Assembly (NCBI GenBank): GCA_965262565.1
Contig: CBDHFQ010000007.1
Location: forward strand, 310,001-374,000
Direction of reading: 5' to 3'
Length of the DNA stretch: 64,000 bases
DNA from: CBDHFQ01 sp965262565
GTDB lineage: Bacteria; Bacteroidota; Bacteroidia; J057
The notes under the pieces are model-generated. The model searched no databases and was not told the DNA's origin. It was given only the letters and a program-made list of their open reading frames with translations. Shown here piece by piece: positions 18,838 to 27,356 of the stretch. How positions within the stretch are numbered: position 1 is the first letter of the stretch; each line of letters opens with the position of its first letter. The position numbers and the translations under genes were made by a program.

Positions 18838-20826
18838 ATGTCCGAAAAGAAACAACAACTCAATCGGAGAACATTTCTTCAGCGATCAGCACTTTTGCCT
18901 ACCTATTCCTTATTCCTATTCAGTGGGAGTGCTGTTGAAGCTTCTCATTTGCCCAAAGAGAACGAACTGCTTACCCATCCATCTTTCGCCCCCCTTTATG
19001 GTCCTGTGGAGAATGATGTAAGATTTGAAGGAGAGCCCAATATGTCCCTTAACGATCTTAGTTGTGATGTGATGATCGCCGGAGGAGGTCCATCGGGGGT
19101 TTGTGCCGCTTTAGCAGCTGCCAGGAATGGAGCTAAAGTGATTTTAGTGCAGGACAGGTCTCGTTTGGGCGGGAATTCGAGTAGTGAGGTTAAGATGCAT
19201 ATAGTAGGGGCCAATATGCACGGAGGCAGACCAGGATGGAGAGAAGGAGGAATTTTGGAAGAATTGCGCCTAGAAGATGCAGCAAATAATCCTCAATCGT
19301 GCTGGGAAATGTGGGATTTATTATTGTATGATAAATTATACTCCGAACCCAATGTTACCCTTCTTCTCGATACCACCCTATATGCTGCAGAGGTTAAAGA
19401 CGAACGAATCACCCGAGTTATGGCCAGGTGTGATAAGACAGAAACCTTATACAGAATTTCCTCTAAATACTTTTCAGATTGCACCGGAGATGCCCGCCTG
19501 GCCTTAGAAGCTGGCGCAGAAATCATGTGGGGACACGAATCCAGAGAGACTTTTAACGAGCCCTTGGCATGGGAAAAGGCTACCAAAGATACATTGGGAA
19601 GCAGTGTACTTTTTACAGCGAAGGATTATGGTCGCCCCATGCCCTATAAAGCTCCTGTTTGGGCCAGAAAGATAGAAGAAAAACATCTGAAATTCCGACC
19701 GATCAACTCCTGGGAATATGGATTCTGGTGGCTGGAATGGGGAGGTGCCCACGATACCATTAAGGACAATGAAATGATCCGACATGAATTGTTGGCCATT
19801 GTATGTGGGGTGTGGGACTACATCAAAAATAGCGGTAAACATCCCGATTCGGCAAATTGGGCCATTGATTGGGTAGGTATGGTTCCAGGAAAGAGAGAGA
19901 GTAGACGGATTAAAGGGGATCACATTCTAACCCAACAAGACCTGATGGGGTTAAACGGGGATATGGAAGATGCCGTAGCTATTGGAGGATGGGGATTGGA
20001 TGAGCATCCTCCGGGAGGATTTGATGATACTGACAAAAAACCCTTCGTCAGTATCAAATTACCTGAAGTGTATAATATTCCTTTAAGGTCTCTTTACAGC
20101 AAGGATCTAGATAATATGTTTATGGCAGGCAGAAATGCCAGTTGTAGCCACGTAGCATTTACCTCTACCCGAGTGATGGCTACCTGTGCTGTGATGGGAC
20201 AGGCAGCAGGAACAGCAGCAGCGATGTGTACTAAGTATCATATCACTCCAAGAGAATTATACCAGGACAAAGAAAAATTGAAAGAACTTCAGCAAACCCT
20301 ACTCAGAGACGATCAGACCATCAAAAATGTAGCATTAGAAGAAGCTGATGATCTTACGAAGCAAGCTACAGTCAACGCATCAGGATATGTTGAGGATGGC
20401 AAACCCGAAAACGTACTTACTGGCTGGAACAGAGATATAGAAGCTGACATACATATCCATCGATGGGTAGCTGCTATGGATGCAGAAGGAGCCTGGATTA
20501 AATTAAGTTGGGACCAACCGATCACTATCAGCCAATTGCATTTAGTCTTCGATTCAGGCTTCCAGCGAGAATTAACCCTAAGCTCTGCCAATCATGTCCT
20601 GGAAAGAGTGCACAGATCCGCTCAACCAGAAACTGTCAGGGATTATGCAGTATATGGAATGCTCGCTGAAGGAGTAGAAAAGAAACTGCTAGAAAACCGT
20701 GGGAATCATTTGCGTTTGTGTAAACACGACTTTGATTCCGTAAAAGTTAATTCCTTGCGTATCCATGTGACAGCTACGAACGGAATCAAGGAAGCGAGGA
20801 TATATGACATTAGATGCTATGCTTAG
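18838..20826 (+). CDS. Exported FAD-dependent oxidoreductase with C-terminal carbohydrate-binding-like region
   Basis: Flavoprotein of the FAD_oxidored (PF12831-type) family, acting on an unknown substrate, likely a glycan or sugar. The start at 18838 gives a Tat-like signal (NRRTFLQRSA then a hydrophobic stretch). The FAD-binding GGGPSG motif is at about residues 80-85, followed by RLGGNSSSEVKMH; the FAD C-terminal motif is around FMAGRNASCSHVAF. Residues from about 520 to the end resemble an F5/8-type C (discoidin-like) beta domain, which could bind carbohydrate. An earlier in-frame ATG at 18784 lies within the TPR gene and spoils the signal. It overlaps the ApbE-like gene, suggesting coupled translation. 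Confidence 0.85.
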   Translation: MSEKKQQLNRRTFLQRSALLPTYSLFLFSGSAVEASHLPKENELLTHPSFAPLYGPVENDVRFEGEPNMSLNDLSCDVMIAGGGPSGVCAALAAARNGAKVILVQDRSRLGGNSSSEVKMHIVGANMHGGRPGWREGGILEELRLEDAANNPQSCWEMWDLLLYDKLYSEPNVTLLLDTTLYAAEVKDERITRVMARCDKTETLYRISSKYFSDCTGDARLALEAGAEIMWGHESRETFNEPLAWEKATKDTLGSSVLFTAKDYGRPMPYKAPVWARKIEEKHLKFRPINSWEYGFWWLEWGGAHDTIKDNEMIRHELLAIVCGVWDYIKNSGKHPDSANWAIDWVGMVPGKRESRRIKGDHILTQQDLMGLNGDMEDAVAIGGWGLDEHPPGGFDDTDKKPFVSIKLPEVYNIPLRSLYSKDLDNMFMAGRNASCSHVAFTSTRVMATCAVMGQAAGTAAAMCTKYHITPRELYQDKEKLKELQQTLLRDDQTIKNVALEEADDLTKQATVNASGYVEDGKPENVLTGWNRDIEADIHIHRWVAAMDAEGAWIKLSWDQPITISQLHLVFDSGFQRELTLSSANHVLERVHRSAQPETVRDYAVYGMLAEGVEKKLLENRGNHLRLCKHDFDSVKVNSLRIHVTATNGIKEARIYDIRCYA

Positions 20827-21655
20827 AACTTTCCATTTTCAGCAATACGCCATGGCTACCTTGTTCGAAGGATTGCTTGTAGGAGAAGATATAGGACATC
20901 TACGAGCAGTATCTCAATGCCTTCAAGCTGAAATTATTCGCATTGAACATCTCTTGTCCAGACACGATCCAAGGGCTGAGTTAGCCAGAGTAAATAGAAA
21001 AGCTTCCCAACAGCGGGTCAAAGTAGAAAGAGAGCTGTTTTCCTTCCTGAATAATTGTCTCTATTGGTATAAAAAAACAGAGGGGTTCTTCGATATTGGC
21101 ACCTTAACCAGCCTACCGTCAAAAAAACCTTATGGCAATCTTTCTCAATGTTTGTCTCTTTATCCTCACACCCAACAAGTAGCTTTTCATCTGGATGGGT
21201 TTACGCTGGATGCTGGTGGATGCGGAAAAGGGTATGCCTTGGACCGACTTGCTCTTATGTTAAAAGAATATGGAGTGGATCGATACCTTATACATGGAGG
21301 AAGGAGTTCTTACTATGCACAAGGGACAGATGTAGCCGATAACCCTTGGGAAATTCGCCTTCCGATTCCCTTCCTTCCTCCAAAGCGTCCAGAAATTTTT
21401 CCTTTGGCACACGCTTTCTCCTATTCAGCCGCATTCTATCCTAATGAATCTGCCTCAGATATCATTGATCCTCATACTGGCAACACTGTGAGAGAAGAAT
21501 CTTCTTGTGCAGTATGGGCATCAACGGCCATGGAAGCTGAAGTTTGGTCCACAGCACTACTGGCAATGAAGAGCAGCAAAGGAAGGGAGTTTGCTACACA
21601 AAAAGCCGTTGATATTAAGCTAGCATTTTTTGAGCCGTATATGTATGAATCGTAG
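20804..21655 (+). CDS. ApbE-like FAD:protein FMN transferase
   Basis: Related to ApbE, which covalently attaches FMN to Thr/Ser of exported flavoproteins. Visible family features: FHFQQYAMATLFE at the start, the RVNRKAS segment, TEGFFDIGT, and the core LDAGGCGKGYALDRL (canonical LDLGGIAKGYAVD). The metal-site motif usually read as ADxxSTA is here EAEVWSTA, a conservative Asp-to-Glu change. There is no signal peptide, although most ApbE proteins work in the periplasm. ATG 20804 overlaps the upstream gene by 23 bp; ATG 20819 (ATGCTTAG) is an equally good start. Its place between two exported oxidoreductases suggests it serves one of them, but neither shows an obvious flavinylation motif. Confidence 0.82.
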   Translation: MTLDAMLRTFHFQQYAMATLFEGLLVGEDIGHLRAVSQCLQAEIIRIEHLLSRHDPRAELARVNRKASQQRVKVERELFSFLNNCLYWYKKTEGFFDIGTLTSLPSKKPYGNLSQCLSLYPHTQQVAFHLDGFTLDAGGCGKGYALDRLALMLKEYGVDRYLIHGGRSSYYAQGTDVADNPWEIRLPIPFLPPKRPEIFPLAHAFSYSAAFYPNESASDIIDPHTGNTVREESSCAVWASTAMEAEVWSTALLAMKSSKGREFATQKAVDIKLAFFEPYMYES

Positions 21656-22892
21656 AGAATTTATTGAACAATCCACCGTCTTCACTTTGGCAGGCATGGC
21701 TCTTCCCTTTCCTGAATTTAGGTCGGAAGAAGCCGTTCGCATAGCTGTAGTGGGTACAGGAGGGAGAGGAACTGACCTTATTCGTACATTGAGTACCATT
21801 GAACACGCTCACATAGTAGGCATTTGCGATGATTATCCTCCTCATTTACAAAAAGCACATGAAGTAACAGGCCCCGAGGCAAAAGCATTTACTTCCTACA
21901 GTGAGATGTTGACCCAAACTCGACCCTCAGCTGTTGTCATAGCTACGCCTTTATACCTGCACTACGATATGTGTATGGAGGCCCTTCAGGCGGGATGTGC
22001 GGTCTTTTGTGAGAAAACGATGTGTTATTCCATTGATCAGGCAAACTCCTTAGCCAAGACAGTACACCAACAACAGGCTATTTTCCAGGTCGGATTGCAA
22101 CGGAGAGCGAACCCCATATATAGACAGGCACGCGCCATGATCAGCAGTGGCATGTTGGGACAAATCATCGCTATCAAATGTCAGTGGCATAGAAATAATG
22201 ATTGGAGAAGACCTGTTCCTATCTCCAAAAGCGACTCCCAATGGAAAAAGCTGGAACATCGGCTCAACTGGCGCTTATATCTCCCCTATTCTCGTGGATT
22301 AATGACGGAATTAGCAAGCCACCAAATGGACGTCGTCAACTGGATGCTGGATGCTACCCCTACCCAGGTATTGGGATCGGGAAATACGGATTACTGGAAA
22401 GATGGAAGAGAAGTGTATGATAATATCTTTTGCATTTATGACTACCAACTGACTAATCAGGAAGGTAATCCCTATTCCGTCAGAGCCACTTATTCTTCTA
22501 TTCAGGCCAACGCTTATGAAGGAGCTTCAGAACTTATCATGGGTACCAAAGGCTCATTATACCTTACCACTAAAAAGGGGTTATTTTACACTGAAGCTGC
22601 TGCAACGGAAATAGAATGGGCCAAAGAAGATAAAGAACTGCAGCAAGCGGAAATAATCACGGCAGGAAAGACCCTTAAATTGAGTAACGATCCCTGGGCG
22701 CATCGGTCTAAACCTTTTGAGATAGATGCAGATAGTGATGATACAAGAGATGAACTCATCGCATTCCTGGATTGTGTACAAAGACAAGATCCAAATACTA
22801 TCTGTGATGTGGATGAAGGATTAAAAGACACTATCACGGTATTAAATGGCCACAAGGCTCTCCATGAAAAAAAGGTGGTCATCTTCACCTGA
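21645..22892 (+). CDS. Exported Gfo/Idh/MocA-family oxidoreductase
   Basis: NAD(P)-dependent dehydrogenase of the glucose-fructose oxidoreductase family, some members of which oxidise sugars or cleave glycosides by a redox-assisted mechanism. Starting at ATG 21645 gives a short Tat-like signal (NRREFIEQST then FTLAGMALP). The Rossmann motif VVGTGGRG follows at about residues 36-43. The usual EKP loop reads CEKTMCY, and the catalytic-region helix reads LMTELASHQMDVVNWML, with His preserved and Glu in place of the common Asp. The start overlaps the end of the ApbE-like gene by 11 bp. An exported enzyme of this type implies bound cofactor, as in GH109 proteins. Substrate unknown. Confidence 0.88.
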   Translation: MNRREFIEQSTVFTLAGMALPFPEFRSEEAVRIAVVGTGGRGTDLIRTLSTIEHAHIVGICDDYPPHLQKAHEVTGPEAKAFTSYSEMLTQTRPSAVVIATPLYLHYDMCMEALQAGCAVFCEKTMCYSIDQANSLAKTVHQQQAIFQVGLQRRANPIYRQARAMISSGMLGQIIAIKCQWHRNNDWRRPVPISKSDSQWKKLEHRLNWRLYLPYSRGLMTELASHQMDVVNWMLDATPTQVLGSGNTDYWKDGREVYDNIFCIYDYQLTNQEGNPYSVRATYSSIQANAYEGASELIMGTKGSLYLTTKKGLFYTEAAATEIEWAKEDKELQQAEIITAGKTLKLSNDPWAHRSKPFEIDADSDDTRDELIAFLDCVQRQDPNTICDVDEGLKDTITVLNGHKALHEKKVVIFT

Positions 22893-22954
22893 TATTTCTA
22901 CCATTTCTACAAGCCCTAATGAACTTCATCATTATGATTCATCCTTTACCAAAA

Positions 22955-24769
22955 ATGAAGTACGGTTCTCAAATGTTGTACCTCTTTTTATTATTGTTTC
23001 TTTATTCTTGTGCCAATGAGGAAACACCTGGCCCTCCTAATGTTATTCTGGTGTTAACGGACGATCAGGGCATAGGAGAATTGGGTTGCCACGGAAATCC
23101 CTGGATCCAAACGCCAAACATAGACCAATTTTACGAAGAGGCTTATCGGTTAACCAATTTCCACGTAAGTCCTCTCTGTACTCCTACTCGCTCCGCCCTC
23201 ATCACAGGACAATATCCTATCAATAACGGGACCTGGGCCACTTTTAAAGGCCGAGCTTCTTTACATCATACATCACCTACGATGGCTGAGCTTTTTCAGC
23301 AACATGGATATGCAACGGGGATGTTTGGCAAATGGCACTTGGGAGATAATTATCCCGCCCGACCTACAGACTGCGGATTTGATGTAGCAATTCATCATGC
23401 ATCGGGAGGTCTGGGAGAAATTACAGATCATTGGGACAACGATTACTTCGATGATACCTATCACCACAATAATCAGCCTCAAGGATTTTCGGGATACTGC
23501 ACAAAAATATGGTTCGACGAGGCCATGAAATTTATGAGAAAACATAAAGAAAAGCCTTTTTTCGTTTATTTGTCCACCAATGCCCCCCATTATCCATTGA
23601 TTGTGGAAGAAAGTTATTCGGCTCCCTACAAATCGTTGGCAGGAAAAGAGATTCCTTCAGATGGCGCTGAATTTTACGGAATGATCACCAACATAGATGA
23701 ACATTTCGGAAGGCTGAGACGATTTCTGGATGAACAGCGCCTAACTGATAATACGATCCTGATATTTATGACAGACAATGGTACCGGGCATGGGATTCGC
23801 AGAGAGGATGGGAAGTTAGGATGGAACAAAGGATTTAGCGGAAGAAAGGCACAATTATTAGAAGGAGGACATAGAGTCCCTTTTTTTATCCACTGGCCCG
23901 ATAAAGGAATAGAAGGAGGAGTGGATGTCGACGAACTTAGTGCGCACATTGATTTAATTCCTACACTGACAAATATGTGCGGAATCTCTTTACCTACGGA
24001 AGTAGCTTATGATGGATTAGATATAAGCTCCTTATTCGAACAGGCTCACACAACTTTAGCTGAACGTTCGTATTTTGTTCACTTTCGCCAGGACTATAAG
24101 GCTCCCATGGATATGGATCAAAGCTGTGTCGCTAAAGGAAAATGGAGGCTGCTCCATGGCAAAGAATTATATGATATGGAAAGCGATCAACTCCAGTTAC
24201 TCAATGTCGCAGATCAATATCCAGAAGTAGTAGAGGCCTTACGTTCAGAAAATCAGCAATTTGTCGAACTAGCAAAAACGAGAAAGGAATACCAGAACAT
24301 CCCCCCTACTGTCATAGGTAATCCCAGCCAGAATACTGCTTTTCTCACCATCCAACATGCGGTAGGAGAAGATGGCCCCATCTACAGTCAATCGCAGGTA
24401 GCTGAAGGAGTAAAAAATCGCAATAATAAACACTTTCTATTTATTGAAAAAGAAGGAACCTACCGAATATCTCTTCAGCGTTGGCCAAACGAACAGCTCG
24501 CCCCTATTCGCGGAACTCCTGCTTCTCCCCTACAGAATCGGATAGGGAGTGTTCCTCTACAGGCTATATCTCCCGAAAAAGCGTCTATAACAATCCAGGG
24601 GCAAACTTTAGCAATGAACATAGATGAAAAGATGTTAAAGGCCACTTTTGAACTGGAACTGAAAGCAGGTAAAACTACTTTGGAGGCTGATTTTATAGAA
24701 AAAGGGGAAAGATTCGGGGCGTATTATGTATATGTGACATCTATAGTAGAACCAACACCTGGTCCATAG
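22955..24769 (+). CDS. S1-family sulfatase lipoprotein
   Basis: Formylglycine-dependent sulfatase that removes sulfate esters from the polysaccharide. The maturation motif CTPTR(S) is present; its Cys, 75 residues after the Met used here, would be converted to formylglycine. Metal ligands are seen in VLTDDQG and MTDNGTG, and the GKWHLGD motif is intact. The signal ends in LFLYSC, marking a lipoprotein. An earlier ATG (22919) adds 12 residues before the signal and is less likely. The last 130 or so residues form an extra beta-rich domain beyond the normal arylsulfatase fold. A maturase (anaerobic SME) is not present in the window and must be encoded elsewhere. Confidence 0.93.
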   Translation: MKYGSQMLYLFLLLFLYSCANEETPGPPNVILVLTDDQGIGELGCHGNPWIQTPNIDQFYEEAYRLTNFHVSPLCTPTRSALITGQYPINNGTWATFKGRASLHHTSPTMAELFQQHGYATGMFGKWHLGDNYPARPTDCGFDVAIHHASGGLGEITDHWDNDYFDDTYHHNNQPQGFSGYCTKIWFDEAMKFMRKHKEKPFFVYLSTNAPHYPLIVEESYSAPYKSLAGKEIPSDGAEFYGMITNIDEHFGRLRRFLDEQRLTDNTILIFMTDNGTGHGIRREDGKLGWNKGFSGRKAQLLEGGHRVPFFIHWPDKGIEGGVDVDELSAHIDLIPTLTNMCGISLPTEVAYDGLDISSLFEQAHTTLAERSYFVHFRQDYKAPMDMDQSCVAKGKWRLLHGKELYDMESDQLQLLNVADQYPEVVEALRSENQQFVELAKTRKEYQNIPPTVIGNPSQNTAFLTIQHAVGEDGPIYSQSQVAEGVKNRNNKHFLFIEKEGTYRISLQRWPNEQLAPIRGTPASPLQNRIGSVPLQAISPEKASITIQGQTLAMNIDEKMLKATFELELKAGKTTLEADFIEKGERFGAYYVYVTSIVEPTPGP

Positions 24770-24994
24770 AGGCAACATAAGGCAGATAGATGGTAAATGT
24801 TATCCATCATCATCCGAAATATTCTATTTGATTTGATATAAGCAAAGATTTCTGTATTCATTTTCAGTTGGAGGAATCGAAAAGCCTATGTAAAAAATGT
24901 CCAGCGTTCTTTTGTTGTTCCTCATAAAAAGATCAATGAACATTAAAGCTATACAGAGTTATATTCTTTCAGATTATTTAAAAGAAACCTACAG

Positions 24995-25675
24995 ATGAAT
25001 ACATTTATTCAGAAGGCCATGTCGCAAGATATGATAGAAAAAATTGCTGATGCAGGTGTCATTGCTGTCATCATTATTGACCATGTAAAACATGCAATTC
25101 CTGTTGCGAAAGCACTTATGCAAGGAGGCGTAAATGCCATCGAGTTAACCTTGAGAACACCAACGGCCCTGGACGCAGCTGCTCACATAAAAAGAGAAAT
25201 ACCTGAGATGCTATTGGGGATAGGTACTGTGATAAGCACGGATCAGGTAAAAGCCATTGCTGACATCGGTGTGGATTTCGCCGTAGCACCAGGATGTAAT
25301 CCCAAAATCATCCAAGAAGCATATAAGCAGGGAATATCCTTTGCTCCTGGAATAATGACGCCAACAGATATTGAAGTTGCCATCGATCATGGCTGTAGGA
25401 TCTTGAAATTTTTTCCTGCGGAAAGCTCAGGTGGGATGCGGCATTTATCCAGTATCTCGGCTCCCTATCAACATTTAGCTTTACAATTCATCCCTTTAGG
25501 AGGATGTAACATTCACAATGCACAATCATATCTCGAATCTCCTTTAGTCGCAGCGATCGGAGGTTCCTGGCTTGCCAGGCGTTCCACCATTCAAGAAGAA
25601 GACTGGAGTACTATCACTCAAAATGCAAAAGAAATAAGAGCACTGATAAATCAAATAAATTCACAAATGCGATGA
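24995..25675 (+). CDS. KDPG/KDPGal-type aldolase
   Basis: Class I aldolase of the Eda family, cleaving 2-keto-3-deoxy-6-phospho-gluconate or -galactonate into pyruvate and glyceraldehyde 3-phosphate in the cytoplasm. Catalytic Glu50 lies in AIELTLRTP, the Schiff-base Lys138 in ILKFFPAE, and the phosphate-binding GGCN near the end (PLGGCN) is intact. The 226-residue length is typical. It stands alone, 225 bp after the sulfatase. Together with the enolase-superfamily enzyme at 35222-36305 it could form the lower part of an anhydrogalactose or deoxy-sugar-acid pathway; no KDG kinase is encoded in the window. Confidence 0.93.
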   Translation: MNTFIQKAMSQDMIEKIADAGVIAVIIIDHVKHAIPVAKALMQGGVNAIELTLRTPTALDAAAHIKREIPEMLLGIGTVISTDQVKAIADIGVDFAVAPGCNPKIIQEAYKQGISFAPGIMTPTDIEVAIDHGCRILKFFPAESSGGMRHLSSISAPYQHLALQFIPLGGCNIHNAQSYLESPLVAAIGGSWLARRSTIQEEDWSTITQNAKEIRALINQINSQMR

Positions 25676-25880
25676 GCAAGCTTCCCATGATGAAGTAGAA
25701 GCTTTGATCAATAGCTTAATAAGAGAAAAGAAATCAGATAACCTAATCTTAGTTTCCCTCTTGATGACGAAATTGTGAGGTCGGTTGCTGAACTACATAC
25801 CTGAAATAAACTGAATATCAACCCATTAAACTGTTATTTAAATTATATATTATTGACCCTACTAACACCTATATACTCAC

Positions 25881-27272
25881 ATGAACAAATTAATATTTCT
25901 ATGGGCATTCGTTATGGGGATATGCCTTCACCCATTATTAATTGCACAAAGAGGCCCTAATATCATCTTGTTATTTGCTGATGATGCCGGTTATGCGGAC
26001 TTTGGATTTCACGGTAGCACAGACATGCAAACCCCAAACTTAGACAAACTGGCAGCTGATGGGGTAAAGTTCTCTCAGGGCTATGTAACCGCTTCTGTCT
26101 GTGGGCCTTCAAGGGCAGGCCTACTGACTGGAAAATATCAACAACGGTTTGGGTTCGAAGAAAATAATGTCCCTGGTTACATGAGTCCTGTATCCGGGGC
26201 CATAGGAGATGATATGGGCTTACCACTCGAAGAGCTAACCATAGCAGATTACCTTAAATCACTAGGCTATACAACTGCAGTTTTCGGCAAATGGCATTTA
26301 GGAGGTGCAGACCGATTTCACCCTACCAAGCGGGGTTTTGATGAATTTTATGGATTTAGAGGAGGAGCGAGAAGTTATTTTTCGTTTGACAACATTCCTC
26401 AGGATTCATCCAGGAGATTAGAACGAGGGTTTGAGACATACCTTGAACACGAAGGTTATCTGACAGATGTCCTGGGAGAAGAAGCGGCCGCTTTTATTGA
26501 ACGAAATAAAGATCAACCTTTTTTTGCCTATGTATCATTTAATGCAGTACACACTCCAATGGATGCAAAAGAGGGAGATTTGGCCCAATTTCCAGAACTG
26601 AAAGGGAAACGGAAGACTCTTGCAGCTATGACATTAGCTATGGATCGTGCTTGTGGAAAGATCTTGGATAAATTGGATGAGTTGGACTTGTCAAATCAAA
26701 CCATTGTCATTTTCACTAATGATAATGGTGGACCAAGCGACAGAAATGCATCTGTAAACTTCCCTTTAAGTGGTACAAAATCTAATCATCTGGAAGGAGG
26801 AATCAGGGTTCCATTTCTCATGCGCTGGCCCGAAAAAATCCCTGCTAAGATGGAATACAACTTTCCTGTTAGTACATTGGACTTATTACCCACCTTCTTT
26901 GCAGCAGCCGGAGGGAATCTGGATTCTTTGAATAACATAGATGGCGTAAACTTATTGCCATATATTCTGGGGGAAAGCCCAGAACCTCCTCACCCTGTTT
27001 TATTTTGGAAAAAGGATGTTAGAGCTACAGTGAGGGAGGGAGAATGGAAATTGATTCGATTTGCCGATAGGCCCGCAGAGCTATATAACATTGAACAAGA
27101 TATGTCAGAACAACATGACCTTGCTTCAGAATATCCAGAGAAGGTTAAAGATATGTATAAAATGATTTTCAAATGGGAATCGACCTTGGAACGGGCAAGG
27201 TGGATGCTACAAAGAAAGTACGAAACTTACGACATAGAGAGGATGGATAAATATAGAAAGGTTGAAAAGTAA
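25881..27272 (+). CDS. S1-family sulfatase (periplasmic)
   Basis: Second formylglycine sulfatase, of the arylsulfatase A / GalNAc-6-sulfatase type. The signal peptide ends near LLIAQR and no lipobox is seen, so it should be soluble in the periplasm or secreted. The maturation motif is CGPSR with Cys74; calcium ligands lie in FADDAG (Asp34, Asp35) and TNDNGGPS, and GKWHLGG is intact. Its 463 residues match a single-domain enzyme. It is transcribed towards the GH29 gene, from which it is separated by 82 bp. It is clearly different in sequence from the sulfatase at 22955, so the two probably attack different sulfate positions. Confidence 0.93.
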   Translation: MNKLIFLWAFVMGICLHPLLIAQRGPNIILLFADDAGYADFGFHGSTDMQTPNLDKLAADGVKFSQGYVTASVCGPSRAGLLTGKYQQRFGFEENNVPGYMSPVSGAIGDDMGLPLEELTIADYLKSLGYTTAVFGKWHLGGADRFHPTKRGFDEFYGFRGGARSYFSFDNIPQDSSRRLERGFETYLEHEGYLTDVLGEEAAAFIERNKDQPFFAYVSFNAVHTPMDAKEGDLAQFPELKGKRKTLAAMTLAMDRACGKILDKLDELDLSNQTIVIFTNDNGGPSDRNASVNFPLSGTKSNHLEGGIRVPFLMRWPEKIPAKMEYNFPVSTLDLLPTFFAAAGGNLDSLNNIDGVNLLPYILGESPEPPHPVLFWKKDVRATVREGEWKLIRFADRPAELYNIEQDMSEQHDLASEYPEKVKDMYKMIFKWESTLERARWMLQRKYETYDIERMDKYRKVEK

Positions 27273-27339
27273 TTAACCTCTATTTAACGACAAGCTCATG
27301 GCTCAATTTAATGAAGGCTGAAAAGGAATCGCGCAAATA

Positions 27340-27356
27340 AACTCAGCCAATGAGTT
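27340..27356. terminator. Small hairpin between convergent sulfatase and GH29 genes
   Basis: AACTCA and TGAGTT form a perfect 6-bp stem with a GCCAA loop, overlapping the stop codon of the GH29 gene. Its place between two convergent genes suggests a weak shared terminator; there is no long T-run on either side. Confidence 0.3.
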
